A stretch of DNA of 64,000 bases, from the NCBI GenBank assembly GCA_013399875.1, contig VXAZ01001836.1:372001-436000 (forward strand). The letters are read 5' to 3'. Below are positions 1 to 13,540 of the stretch, piece by piece. A model generated the notes under the pieces. That model ran no database searches. It saw only the letters and a list, made by a program, of their open reading frames with translations, and was not told where the DNA came from. Position numbers and translations under genes: made by a program. Each line of letters starts with the position of its first letter. The first letter of the stretch is position 1. Origin of the DNA: Gymnorhina tibicen (taxonomy: Eukaryota; Chordata; Aves; Passeriformes; Artamidae).

Positions 1-2544
1 AAGTTAATTTTCACATGGTCCCTGTGTAAAAATTGTGTGCGTTCTGGGGGATTAAAGCCAAATTCTGATCTCACTGATGTCAGAGGAGATACCCCAGTGA
101 CAAATGTGGTTCTTGGCTTCCCAAGCAGCCGTCAGACTCAATGTGTTTCTAATAAGATGGAGACTCAGTAGGGGCCAGGTGCTCTATTAGTTTAAATTGT
201 TAGAGTAGCAGGAGTTGTGTAGAAGGTTAGGAGATGGAAAATGTTTTATGCCTCCCCTAAATGCCTGCTCCAGGTCCAGAAATCCAGTTGCTGCAGCCCA
301 GCATTTGTACTGTCTGAGCTTCTGACTGAGGCTTAAGTTATAAGCCTTCTATGTAACAGCAAAAAAGCAAACACTTGATGTTATATATTTGCAAGAGAAC
401 TCCGTTTCAGATGCTTAACATCTCACGCATTTTGGTTTGGGAGAGAATTCTACCTGTTTCCCTCTAAGTAATTATTTTCTTTGTATTTTTGAAAGTACTC
501 TTGTACCTGCTATTTAAATAAATCTTTAGTTCAAAGGTAGCTGATATTCATTAAATGCAGTACTGAACAGCATACTTAATGCAAGCCTAACACAAAAACT
601 GTGACTGGGTAATAATGCTGTAATAGAAAAAAATGTTGTGTTACAAAGGTGAAAATAAAATGAAGCTTCACAAAGCCAGGTCTGAGTAATTTCAGACCAT
701 GGAGCAGTAAAAGAGGCTGCCAAGCAGTGGGGTTATCTGCTGTTGTACTGATGGCTATCCTGATGGGGAGACCCTGGTCACAACTTGTAATCCTTCCACA
801 AGGACTTCTGGCAGCAGAGCAGCACCCCAAGGACCACTATTGGGCTGTCTGCAACACTGTTGGGTGTCTGCTCTTTTTCCAGAACAGAGAAGGCGCTCAC
901 CAATATGTGGACTTCAGGATGCATGGTGCAGGCACGGCAGAGTCGGGGTTTTCTGCTTGGACAGCACCTGCAGCAGTGCTCAGCACCGTCCGTCCCTCCC
1001 TCAGCTGCCCTCCCCAGACAGCCAGGCTGTGCACATAAGTGACACTATGGCCCTATGCTGCTCCTCTTAGCTTCATGAATCCTGCACATTTTCAGGGACC
1101 CAGAGGAAAGCGGCTGGGGAGGAAGCTGCAAGTATGCCCTTAGGCAACAAAATTAAGAATATCTCAGTTACCAGTAAAGTCTCTTTCTCTTTGAAAGCTT
1201 ATACATGTATTCACACAGTGTGTGACTGCAGGCAGCACCTCCAGCAGACTGCTGTGTAGCTGGAGAAGTGCCCTGGAGCCCTTTAAATGAATCAAGACAC
1301 AAGGACTCTCTTTTTCATCACAGAGCAGTTTTGTGCCTAAAAGTATCTGTATTTTTGTAATGTTGTTACAGAGAGGGTGAATGGAGTCCAGATGGCAGCT
1401 TTGCAATTTGCAGAGATGAAAACACCCTACAGAGAGGTCACTAGCACCATCTGAGCTGTAATGGAGCTTCAGATCATACTGTGCTGCCTTGCCTTCCTGA
1501 TGCTTAACAGGTTTTAACATCATCTGTAACCCACTAAGACAGTCTCTGTACAGAGATAACTGACCCTTTACAAGCCTTGAAACACAAATTTCAAAAGACA
1601 GGAAGAATTCTGTGGTTTTTATCCTTTCCAGATCATTTAAAAAATACATGGATTATATAGAACATGCAAGAGTATTTTTGACAGAAAAAAATCATAGATT
1701 AATTTTTCAACTAGGATGGAAACTGGACTTTTTCTCAGCAAGACACCCAGGAGAAGTCTTGAGCATGACTTTTTCAGAAAAAAAACGCTGTTTTCACTGA
1801 GGTGATGGAGGGAGCTCCGTGCTGACCTGTCAGGGGCAGACTCAGCTCCTCCAAGGACTAGGACTTGCTTCTCTGGCAGAGACCCTCACTAACACATCAG
1901 AATTCTGCTGTAGTGGAGCAAGACAGGCCGGAGCAGCACCTTACTGTGAGAACTGCTTTACTTACTATAAAGATCCACTGACTTCTCCTTGCCTGACTGA
2001 TTGCTCTGCTGGTCAGCCTCAGTTAAACACAGGCTGGGTAGTTTCACGGCAGAAACGTACCCAACAGAACATGAGATCAAATTGGCTTTGTAGGAATGTA
2101 TAAATATAAGCCTTTCAAATACTGTCAGCTAAAGCACTTGCCATACGAGTGCTCATGTGCTCTGCATGTGAGAACTAACTAACCTCAGTGCCATCACAAG
2201 AGGTGCTGCTGTTCAGGAGTGCCCGCACTGGACCTGAAATGAAAAGGTCTGGTAGCAAGAACAGGACCAGGATAAGCCACACCTGTAACAGGAGAGGAAA
2301 AGAAGTGTGAACGTTCTGACTACAAGTTTTGGAAACAGTGCAGCAGCCCTGCTCCTGTGCCAGGGAGGAAGACACCATGTGTCTGGGCCTCACATTGTGC
2401 ATGTAAAAGCAGACAACTGCTTGAAAAAGAGAAGGAAAACAACAATCTCACTTGCATGACAAGTTACCAGAGCCCACCACATTAACACATGCATTGCCTT
2501 TCTTTTGTAGTCTACTTATATTTTTGCATGTTTTTACTTAAAAT

Positions 2545-2572
2545 TAACTACTTTTACATGTAAAAGTAGTTA
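2545..2572. repeat. Perfect 28-bp palindrome with no spacer
   Basis: The 14-base arm TAACTACTTTTACA at 2545-2558 is followed immediately by its exact reverse complement at 2559-2572. The next outward pair (t/t) does not match, so the symmetry ends sharply. An uninterrupted palindrome this long is rare by chance in 64 kb. It could be a cruciform-forming site, the fused ends of a degraded inverted-repeat transposon, or the stem of a small hairpin RNA. The sequence does not say which. Confidence 0.9.
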
Positions 2573-3735
2573 TAGAACAAATAGTTCTGTATCAGGAAGG
2601 AGAAATTAGTTCCCTTCCAAAACAGTTAGCTCTTACACCAGAAAGTAAAAAGATGGGGAAAAGCAGAAGGTGTCTGCATCTACCTACATCTTTCTCTATC
2701 TCTTTTCCGTAAGGCTTAGTAACCTTTTCCAGTCCACGAGTGCTAACTCTAAAAGCACGTAGACATTTATTTTGCACATGCTCTATCAGTGTCCCAAATC
2801 CCAGTTCAATGTACACACTCTAAGACTGTTTTCTTCCCCTTGCTGCTGAACATAGACAAAGTAGGAAATAATTTCATTTTTTTCACAAGATGCACATCTC
2901 GAAAATCCTAGGAACCAACAGCACATTCATTGAACTAACGTCTATCCGCTTTTTACATTGGAAAATATAAAAGTAATTCCCTGCTCATGACGATCTCTTT
3001 TCTGAATGAACCAATTTTTATGTAGAGCTCACGGCGGGTATTTATGAAATGAAACAAAGAAATTCAAATTGCTTTATTTCTGTATATCAAGGGACTGGTT
3101 AGGGGCAGGGAAAATAAAAAATCAGAAGAAGAATAATAAAAATGAGACATCATTAATTAATCTTAGTAAAATTCTATTTGCTTTGAGAACAGAATTTCTA
3201 TTATAATATCTTAGGAACACTTGTGTTTAACTCTATTTTTTATTATATGTGTATGTAAACATTATTGTACACTGCTGTACACTTTGCAGTTTGTCTAATC
3301 TGTTGCTTAAACATAAATGCTGATTAATTTTAATGATTTGAAAACAAGTTAAAATAGTATTATTTCATGATTGCATACAACTATTAAAATGGGTTTGTTT
3401 TCAATACAGCTTGGTACTCTGTAAGTGGAAGGTGTAGCTCTTTGGTCTTTGAAACCAAGCATCTGAAAATTACAAAGAAAGGGTAAAGCCTTGTGAGCTA
3501 CACTGTTACTAACTTTGATTGAAAGGCACTATATAGAATAGTATATTTTCCCTCTGGAAAAGGATAGCTCAATTATAACTTGGGAGGAAATAAAACCTAA
3601 ATCAGAAGAAAAACATCTACACAGACAAATCTTTCTACTCACTATGTGATTTTCACACCTTATGAAGTGGACAAATTTACTTACCCTTCCTGGAGGAACT
3701 GGTATGAAGTAAGAAAAGCTAATGTATATATCAAT

Positions 3736-3819
3736 CATATCATATCATATCATATCATATCATATCATATCATATCATATCATCATATCATATCATATCA
3801 TATGATATCATATCATATT
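3736..3819. repeat. (CATAT)n pentanucleotide microsatellite
   Basis: Nine perfect CATAT units run from 3736 to 3780, followed by further units broken by a 3-base CAT insertion at 3781-3783 and a C-to-G change near 3804. The open frame through it (repeating Tyr-His-Ile-Ile-Ser) is only the repeat read as codons and not a gene. Confidence 0.95.
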
Positions 3820-5408
3820 ATATCCAAGAAATTACTCTTCTAGAAAGCACCAGACATGCTGAGTGGTATTACAGAGGTTAGGGTGGCAAGGATTTCAGAA
3901 GCAGTTGAGGTTGAAAAACGAGTGCATCTGGAGATGTTTAAGGGAGAGGTCAGCTATAGGTTTCAGATGGCTGGAAAAAAGAGAACAGAATAAGAACTGG
4001 TGTCCTTGTAAGAGGCATCAAATAGACTAATCAACCACAAACCTTGTAAAGTTCAAGTTTAGGTTGGAGAAGGTGTTTAGTTCAGGTCTGATTTTCATTT
4101 TATTGAAATAATTAAACTGCAAACCTCAGAATTTACTCTTGGGCTTTCTCAAAATCACAGAAACTACTTTATGTCAAGATCACACACGTGCTCGTTGTTG
4201 GCGAAAAACAGTTGTTCATTTGTCCGGCTGATGTGAATAAGGTCAAGGGAGTTCAACACCTGCTTTAGAAAAACACGCTCAATAGTTACCACATTTTTCT
4301 ACAACAGGTGCTGAATTCATCTAACCTTGGTCATGTCAGAAAGACAGCTGTTTTCAGCACTATGTGATGGAGAAGTAACCTCTGGTATATTTATTAGCAG
4401 TATTTGTACTCTAGTTACATCTTTGCATTCTTCTGGAAATGAGCAGTTAATGGATTTTGTGAGGCAATTGAAATGTCTTCAAAGGGATAAACCCTCTGTG
4501 TTACTTCAGGGTGGGTGAATGAGGCTGATGGGTATCTGTACGCACACTTGTGGAAAAGGATCCCTAGAACTGTTGTAGAAGCTGGGCTGCCGTACGGAAC
4601 AACAAAAGGTGCATCTCAGTTTTGTAGCATGACGCTCTAACTCACAGTGGCACAGCACTGTAAATTGCCTAGTCCTGTTAAAAAAGAAGCCATAAAAATG
4701 ACAAAAAATGTTGCAAATAAGACCACTAAATTACAGTTAAGCATCGTTACAACCAAATAGCTCAAGTACAACTTCATAAACACTTCGACTGGTGCTCTTA
4801 AGTTTCCAGATATATTTACTTTACTCCTCTAAAGCACATTAAAGAAAAAGTGTTCTTTGTTACCTGGGACTATTTGGAATCTTTAGCAGTTCACTTAACA
4901 TATCATAGTATCTGTCATAGACTTTCCTAAAGCACCAGGGAAAATACATACCTCAGGAGAGGAATACATCTCTTAAAAGGTATTAGTGTAATTAAGCAGG
5001 TCACCCTGTAGAGGTGAAGCACCTGTTACTATTGGTGGATTTTAGTCCTGATTCAGCAGAGTGCTTAAGGAAGGTCCACTAAAATTTGTAGGCAACTGCA
5101 TGTGCAGTAAATGCAAGTTCTTTCCTGAGACATGGTCCTACATGGCTGTTACGCTGGTTCTGGGGTATCTTGCCTTTTTCTTCCCGGCGGAAAGCCAGCC
5201 TTACAGCATGTGACAGAGTCAGATGTCCAACCATAAATTATACCTGCGTGTGTCAAGTTTATTGCTCTTCTCCTGAGTTGTCTTGGTATAAATACTGTCC
5301 CAAACACACACGCTTGAGAGCAGAGTTCAAATCCTTGTGTATCCCATGACAAATCTGCAACAAAGCAGACCAATGAGTTTAATATTTACAAGCCTGTGAG
5401 TGTTCACA

Positions 5409-5815
5409 GAGAATCACAGAGAGGGGTTGAGTTTGGAGGGGGCCTTTGACAGCTGTTTCGTCCAACCCTCCCTACTCAGAACAGGGTCAACTAAAGCAGG
5501 TTGCTCAGGGCCATGTCCCGTGGGGTTTTCAGTTATCTCCAAGGATACAGACTTGACAATCTGCCTTGACAACCTGTTCCCATGTTACACCAGCCTTACA
5601 GTGAAAAAGCCCTTTTTCTTATGTTTGAATGGAATTTCCTGGATTTAAGTATGTGTCCTCTTGTCCTTTCACTGGACACCTCTGAGAAGCCTGGCTCTGT
5701 CTTCTTTGCTCTCTACCATCATACAGTTACACACACTGAGAGGATCCCTCTGAGCCTCTCTTCCCCAGGCTGAACAATCCCAGCTCTCTCAGTCTCTCCC
5801 CATATGTCACAGTCA
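5409..5815 (-). mobile_element. CR1 LINE 3' fragment, old copy
   Basis: The left end carries the inverted CR1 tail signature (GAATCACAGAG, then a GTTTGGAGGGGGCCT-like stretch). The copy continues with the usual antisense CR1 phrases, such as a CCCAGGCTGAACAATCCCAGC-like block near 5765 and TCTCAGTCTCTCCCCATATG near 5790. The LINE's sense strand is therefore minus and its 3' end lies at the left. It is 5'-truncated, as most CR1 copies are, and diverged enough that its reading frames are broken. It is not functional. Confidence 0.85.
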
Positions 5816-8800
5816 GGAAATAAGATTAGGTCTTGCTGTCCTGTGTGAGGCTGACACTGTTTGCCTGAGGGACCTTGCCCTGGAAGCAGGCATCTTTACT
5901 GCTGAGAAAAGTTTAACTGAAAGCTTCTGGCATGCAGAGACAGGACCTAAGGGGAAACAGGTAATTTTTTCTAGGGAATGCTAATTTAAAGTATGGACTA
6001 AGTCATCCTGGAAGAGGGATTCTAGGAGTGGCCACCTGAGGCAGAATGTATGATCTGTCTTTTATGGTATAATCTTACTGTGTTGTTTTTTTTACATGAA
6101 AGACAAACCCCATGAAAGATGATGAACGAGTAATTTCCACATTGTAGGAGAGCACTGGAACATTGAATTGGCTTACACATACTTTACTGAAGACTGAAAG
6201 GTTGCTTGCAAAGTCTGTTTCTGAAGCATTTCATTTCAGTACAAGCTTTGGAAACAAAGAATGGATAAAGGGAAGCAAGGTTCATGCAGCACATAAAGCA
6301 CTGACCGTCAAAGCACATGACCATGGCACGTGTACTGCTATTTTAGCTCCTAGATTCAAGAGTCCAAAGGGTGTTTGCTGCTCTGATTCTGACAGCCCTT
6401 TGCATGATTCTTACAGACTCTAACACGTCTCCTGTCTCTGACGTTCCTTGGTGAGATCTTCCCTGGCCAGTTACAAATCTAATTTTGCTACTTTTCATTG
6501 CTAAATCCATCTTATATTGAGAAATTTTGAAAACAGTGACGTAATCTGGCTCTGTGATTGCAGTTGAAATTAATTTGCCTGCCTGATACTGCACTACAGT
6601 GTTGTTTAAATTCACGATGGGATGTAAAGTATGCTTCCTTTACCCTTCTGTTTTCTGGATCTGCATGGACATGGCAGGGGAATTGATGTGTCTGATGTCC
6701 CTATAGATAAGAGTAGCCTGATGGATAAAAGATGGATCCCAAAGGACTGAACAAACAAACTGAGCAGTCAGAGGAGCTGACAGACCAGCTGTCACTGCAC
6801 ACAGAAGCCAGGGAAGGAGAAGGTATGTGATGAACTCTTCACTGGGCTGCAAAATTCTCATAGCTGTTCAGGCAAGGAAATTCTTTCTCTTTTTTTTGAT
6901 CCTAAAGATTAAATCATAACCACTCAAATGCAAGCATTTCATAATTTAGTCATTCTAGAAATGGCTGAAGAACACTTTTACCGTCATGCAAGATGTACAT
7001 ACATTCGTACAGACAATCCCTGCTAAGCATGCAGGTGTTTCAACTTCCTGATTTCCGAGCACCTGAGAGCCTGTTCAGGTAGGAGAATAGATATTCCCGT
7101 GAGCTGAGTTGCCTTTTTGCAGGGCATTTGCAAGGGCTTTGTGTGCTGGAGGTGCTCCAGTCCCACGAAGGATTTCACACAGTTGCATGTTGCAGTTGCA
7201 GTTGAGGGAAGTGTTTTTTGGTAGGCCTGTTTCCCAGAAAGATCTCACAAACCTGAGTGAGTGGACAAAAACCTATCAAATTAATGTCAGTGTGAAAAAC
7301 GTGAAGTAATTAATCTTGAGGAAAAAGTAGTCTAAACTGTGCTTACGGGATTGTGAACTTGTAATTGGCAGTTAAACCTCAAGGAAGAGAGCTAGAAATC
7401 ATCACCAGCAGTTCTCTGAAGTCATTAACTTAAGACACATTAGTAGCCAACAGGGAAAAAAAGTCAAAATTCATCAGAGAGGGCATTGAGAACATGACGG
7501 AAAAAGTAATTTTGCTGCAGTACAAAAGCTCACACATCTCGGGCACTGTCTGAAGTTTGATCCTCACATCACAAGGATTCACAGTGGAGTTAGAAAAGGT
7601 GCAGAGAAAGGCAGGACAAGTGATTAAGGATGTCAAGTAACTGTATTAAAAGAAGAGACTTAAAGGACTTAATTCTAAACTTGGAGTGGAGAATACTCAG
7701 TGGGAAATGTGAAAGCAATCAATGAAGTGAACACAGAACTGCTAACTCACCAAACCCTTCATCGTCACTAAATTTGTTGCCACAAATTTGAGACAGTTTC
7801 AACAGAGGATACAAGGAGCTAGGAACTCCTGGAAAACCAGTCTAACTCTATATGAAAGAAAATTAACAGGAATTCCTTAATCAATGACTCTTGACATGGG
7901 CAGAGTAGTAGGGAGATAGTGGCCAAGAGCACATGCTCTCCCTGAATAGCATCTCCTAGACAGTGGTGGAGGCACAATGCTGGTCCTGCACAGTAGGGTG
8001 TTCCTTACACTCTTATTTTCAACACTGAGCCCTACTGAGATGTAATTTTCATCTGCTTCAGAGCATCCTTGTCTCCTCCCATTTCCCCAGCCTCGTGTAC
8101 AAGAGCCAGCTGGGCTGCAGATTACAGAGCAGTAGATACGTCAAGCTAATACTTCTGGTGTGGGGGGTGACAGTGGCAGAGAGACTGCAACAACATGCAG
8201 GAAGTACATGAGAATCTCAGGCAACTTCTGGAGAGTGAGAGATGTGGTCAAATGATTAAGTCATCTGCTCCATATCATGCCTGGCTGTTTAAGGGCTTCT
8301 GTCAGAGGAAAGCATTGAGAACATCAGGCTGATAGGCAGTAATAACAAAAAAAATATAAATCATTCCTTCTGATTCCTTCTGTTCTCTTTGGCTCCTACA
8401 ACAGGAATTGTTGAGAGTAGGATTATGGGAGGCCATGAACAAGCTTAAAATCTGTGCCCTACTTAACCATCTCTGATTTTGTATGTGGGAAGGAAGTGGC
8501 CTAAATCTGACCCATCTAATATATATATAATATATTCCATGGCATGTAATGTTTTGACAGCTTAAGTAGATATACGAGCACTGAATTAGTAACTCAATCA
8601 AATCAAAATTGGTATGCCTCCTATCTAAGTATTGCAAGTTCTGGTTTTATTCAGATAATTGTGTTTATTTTTTCTTTTCCAACAAGATAATTGTGCATAT
8701 TACTTCAGTCTCTGGTATGTGTTAGCCTTGTCCAGGTTTTTTCTAATGCACTCTCACGAAATTTTACATACAGATATCATCTGTGTTGGTAATGGGGAAT

Positions 8801-11800
8801 GTAGGTGCTGGGCAGGAGCAGGAGATTAGGAATCTGCTTTTCCTGCCTCGCAAACACATTGTTTATGTCAGAATTTTTTTTCCCCCAAGTATAACACTAT
8901 GTGGACTGTGTGAACACATCTTAAGTGGGCTGATCTTCATAATGTGTTTGCTAAAAGTATTTCATTTTATACATCAGGAGCTAAGCCACTGAAAAATTTG
9001 TGTTTTGCCAGGAGAAGCCAGTGGCAGAGAGATAAGAAATGGCTCTGGAGTGCCTTAACCATAAAGCTGCTATAGATCAGTGGAAATGATGGGCCATGGA
9101 GCTACTCATTCAGTGAGTTTGACACAACCGCAGAGCACTGCTAGGGACACAGTGTCAAGGAGAGACATGAGTGGTATCTGCAATGTCTAATCTCCTCTAA
9201 TAATGATAAAATTCAGCACACATTGGGTAATTTCTTTCCAAGTATTTAAAGCCCTTCAGCATGCCTCTTACAGAGGTAAGTGGTATACCAGGAATTATAC
9301 CACTGGGAACCTGCACGAGGAGAGATGCTAGGTCTGTTCTTAGGAAAGCTCAATAGATCGCTGAAGCTTGGACCTTCAGTCATTTGTTGTACTCACATGA
9401 AAATTTATGAGTTAATTTTTTCTTCAGTGCTCCCCTCTTCTTCCCTTCTTTTCTTTTTGCATTTCTTTCCTCAACACTGTTTTTTCTTTGCCCAGTAAAT
9501 GTCTGGTTGCTCTGACAGCTCAGCCTCTGAGTCTTAAACAATTTTGTGTCCCTTCTAAAGTCTTCTTCTGACTTCTGAACCCCCACTTGTGGTCTGGCTG
9601 GCTGGGAAACCTGATTAACACTCAAGAACATTGTTCTCATACTGCACAGAAAGAGAACCAAGGGGATAGGGAGTGTATCCTGTGATCATGCTTTATTCAT
9701 GTAGAAGTCTGACAGGCAAATAATTGCTGCCATTGATCACAGACAGTGAATTAACAGCTTGGAAATAGTGCTTCCCACATTCCCACATCTTGTCCTTAGG
9801 CCTAGGATCAACATGAATTGTGAGCAGATGTGCTTGCAACTACTCTATTCTCATACCAATCTATGTTCTGCAACAATGCTTTTGTGTCTAATTATTTCTG
9901 AAAAAAAATTTCTACCTGAAAAATGTTATGTGTATCACTCCATAAATAATGCCTTTCCCTCTTAAAGTAGCATCAGGAATACAGGTCAACAACTGTATTA
10001 CTGTGGTGATACCAAAGGCTGGGGAAGCGGACTGTTACCTTTGTCAGTGGCTATCTTGTTGGCCAGGTAAGAAGATAAAACATGTGGACGTGATTCTGCA
10101 ATACTTCATCCCAGAACTTGTTCAGATGCTGAAAGGAATCTCTGTCTAGATATAGTCTTTGTCTGCTCTTTCCTTCGTTGGTCTCACTTTGTTGCCAGTT
10201 TTATCCTGCCTTTTACCTTTATTCTCTTATTTTTTTGCCATCTGTATTACCTCTCTTCCAAGAATTTGATAGGCATTGCTATGGAGGTATTCTGAGAAGA
10301 CTGGGAAATCAAGATGACGTTTGAGAGACATTCTGCAACGGACTTAAAACAGAGCTGTGGAAGCCTCTGTAGGATTCCTGCACTCATTTGGTTTTACCCT
10401 TGAAAGCTCAGTTAAGATAGTTGTTCCTTTAGGTTTCTAGAACTCAGAGCAGCACCAAAAGTGATTAAATGAATAAAAAAAAAGAAAAATTATTTTTGTA
10501 AAACAGATATTGGCATAGTTTCTGGAAAAAAATCCAATCTTGCTGTTTCCCAAACCCATGAGAAGGAGAATGGCTGAAGGAACCTTGCTCATTCACAGAC
10601 TGTAATTATGAGTGAAATTTCATATTGATTAGTGGCTGAGATAGAGTTATGTGTGTCAGTTTCTCCCATTTAATGACTCACGTTAGAGCGGCCTATAAAC
10701 ATGCCTCCCATTGCCTTTAGTTTCCTCCACCTATTATGAGGGAATAATACATTTTATGGTAAGATGGGTTGAGTTATTTGGGAATAAATCAGTCCTTTCA
10801 GCCCTTAGGCAGGTAAACATATCTTGTAATCTGGAGTTCTGGGCACTCAAAAAGGTCACTCTATTTTGCAAGCAATCAAATCCTTGACTGCATATTTGGA
10901 CACAGTATCCATACAAACATAGACCTGAGCAGTTCAAAGATTACAAATTAAGAGATGCAGTGGCTCAATTTCTTTTTTCTGTCAACACAAAAATGAAAGA
11001 GTAAGTCCAGTGGGAGCATATTGTACAGGCACATAGTTGTAGCAAAGAGCTGAAGCATATTAATGAATTTCTCATGTATTTGACATTGTATGCCCTTACT
11101 GCAGACTACTGAAGTCTTTGATTAGGAAAACTTTTGGTTCCAGTTTTCCTGGAACCAAAGACAAGAAAACATAAAAATAATTGGAAAATTCCCTGTGATA
11201 TGATGCAAGACTGAAGAGTAAAAATTGTAACTCAAAGCAGAGAACATTCCATTCTCTCAGAGGATCTCTGAAGGAATGGATGAGGAACAACACTTAAGTA
11301 CTAAAGTCTGCTTCATTGTACACTCTCTGGGTTATCTTTATATCGACATGAGCAGTTCCCTGTAGCCACAAAACTACAGAAAATTCTGACATGAATTGAA
11401 TTCTGACATGCTTGTTAGAAAATACAAGACAGAAAAGTTTTTCTTCTATATGGAGAGTAGTAAAACACCATCATTAATGGTAGATCTTTACACCTCATTT
11501 CTACACAAGTTTTCTTTGGTTGCACAGTCAAGTCTAGAAGATCCCTTTGCACCTTTCATACTTTGACTATTGGGTGTGTAAGTAATGAAGTTCTATCAGT
11601 CATTCAAGTTTTTAAGATGGCCAAGGACTCAAATAAGTAGTATGTTCCTCATAACCTTTTATTTTGTTGCCATTTATGAAACAGTTTTGATATTATGAGG
11701 ATTTTTCTTATTGTCTCCTGTCAGTATCAAGTCTTATGTTATTACCCTTCTGACTCCAGCCTGGCATAACTGCAGCACCATGTCTGAAGATGAGAATGTA

Positions 11801-12608
11801 GATATTTAACATGGTCAGACCTTCATAACAGTAATTTGATGTGAACTGGGTCCGAATCCTTGCATACACAGGCTTCCAAATGAGTTACAGCAGCACATTC
11901 AAATCCCGTAAGGAAACCATCAGACCTACCCATGCGGTCAGTGGGGCAGAGCAACGAGGCTCTCTTTAAGACCAAATTCACTGTCTGTGCAGACAGTGAA
12001 CCTGAAAATATGGCCCCAGATATGATGGGGCCATGCCTAACAGAGCATGCAAGCTGCGGTGGGCCTGAGCATCCGAAGGGAGCTAACACAACGCTGGCAT
12101 ATCCAGGCAGGCTCACTGCTGCCTGCTTGCGAGTGTCCACAAGTCACCCACATCGGTAAAAGACGGGCAGGTTGCTGCAGGCTCACAGCCACTTCCAGAA
12201 CTGCTTTGAGAAGAGATGAGAACATACCTGCTAGGGGTGATTCATGGCTGCCTCTTTTCAGTTTATCACTGATACAGTCTCACGTGGCTGGCAAGGGGGG
12301 AGCTGGTGCGTAGCACGAAGAATGAAACTGATGTTATCAGAATGATGAGGAAAAGTGAATAAATAATAAGCAAGTAGCACCTGTGTTATATAGTGGTGAA
12401 AAGGGGGAAACATGCAGCATGAGGCCAGCTGGGGAGCCGGCATTGAGAGACACTGAGCATCTGTACAGGGAAGAATGACTTGCATTTGTCCAGGTTCATA
12501 GTGTTTTGCACCAGAATATGCCAGTTCATTAGGATCCCATTAAGAAAGGTGCTCAGACTCTGTACAGTATAGATTAAAATTCCTGTTATTTGGGTTAATG
12601 CTATAAAG
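5816..12608. other. Intergenic DNA, no gene recognised
   Basis: About 6.8 kb with no supported gene or element. I saw an AT dinucleotide patch near 8518-8538 and a pyrimidine-rich tract at about 9418-9495. A somewhat GC-richer segment at about 11.9-12.3 kb carries overlapping open frames of 60-105 codons on both strands, none with a recognisable family motif. No tRNA-like fold or CRISPR-like array is visible. Confidence 0.6.
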
Positions 12609-12668
12609 AAGAAGGTTGGACTTGATTATCTTAGAGGTCATTTACTGCCTTAGTGATTCTATGATTAT
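12609..12668 (+). mobile_element. CR1 LINE, extreme 3' tail fragment
   Basis: A short remnant of the CR1 3' end: GAAGGTTGGACTTGATTATC, then TTAGAGGTCATTTACTGCC, ending in the terminal motif GTGATTCTATGATTA. This order (a TTGGACTtGATgATCTTAGAGGTC-like stretch followed by ATTCTATGAT) is diagnostic of the avian CR1 terminus. The orientation is plus. Only about 60 bases are preserved. Confidence 0.8.
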
Positions 12669-13540
12669 ACAGTAGTGATGGGGGACATGTGTCAAACATG
12701 TTCAGCCGTGGGTGGGCAGACAAGGAGTGAAGTGTATTTTCTGTGATGTATTTTCTGTGTGTCTTGAACATGTAGCAGTGTCACCTGAAAAGTCTTCAGT
12801 GCAACCACTCTCACCCATTTATGCCCTTCTGTCACCAGCTCTGGAACTGATCCTGCTGTGGCTTGTACCAATGGGAGTTGAGTGGATCCTTCAAAGGCAG
12901 CCTTATGCCATTTTCCCCAGTTGCATGGAAAAAGAAACATAAAGTTCCTCTTCAAAAGAGAGCTAGGTTGACTGAACTTCCATTCTCAGAAAATTATCAA
13001 ACTGGGTATTAAAACAATGTATTTGTAATTACAAAAAGGTTGCAGTTTAGTAAGTTAATAGCAGGGTGAGCTTATAAAAGACAAGTGATGTAATCTAATC
13101 TAATTTCCTTCTCTAACATGGTAATTGGCCATGTGGACACTAGAGAAATAGTACATGGTTATCTTAATTTGGTCTTAGATGATATAAGCAACTTGGGGAT
13201 ATATGGTAAAGTAAATCTCATAACATGGGAACTGAAAAACTGGTTAGAAAACTGTAGCCAAAGGATAGTTATTAATATTGCTCTTTCAAAATAGATGACT
13301 GTGTTAAGCATGTCTAGGAAGGTCTTTTCCTAAATCAGTATTTCCACCATTTTCACTAGTGACTTAGATGCTAGGGAAAAAAAGTATTTTATTTTAATAT
13401 TGAAATACTAAATAAATAAGTTCTGTTTCCATAAGGTTAGGCACAAAGTAGAAAACATTGAAATAATTATTTTTCATGATTAAAAGATGCAGAACAAATA
13501 GCTGAACAGCCTTTCTGGGCAAAATGGTTAGGAGATTTAG
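12669..13540. other. Spacer between two CR1 fragments
   Basis: No gene recognised. Near 12735-12762 the phrase GTATTTTCTGTG occurs twice, four bases apart. The rest is AT-rich unique sequence. Confidence 0.55.

Larger units (their letters stand above)
1..5408. other. Intergenic DNA, no gene recognised
   Basis: AT-rich sequence without a recognisable exon, RNA gene or transposon. The open frames are short and resemble nothing I know; the longest, 161 codons on the minus strand at 1164-1649, is within chance. A somewhat GC-richer patch lies at about 720-1060. An AATAAA at 517-522 follows a T-rich stretch and could be the poly(A) signal of an upstream gene, but nothing else supports this. The stretch contains a 28-bp palindrome and a (CATAT)n microsatellite, listed separately. 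Confidence 0.6.

Noticed and set aside
1164..1649. 161-codon minus-strand open frame
   Set aside because: Resembles no family I know, has no promoter signs, and the length fits chance.
3736..3819. Regular repeats considered as a CRISPR array
   Set aside because: Simple microsatellite with no spacers, and the genome is vertebrate.
3646..3843. 65-codon open frame with a repeating Tyr-His-Ile-Ile-Ser peptide
   Set aside because: Pure translation of the (CATAT)n microsatellite.
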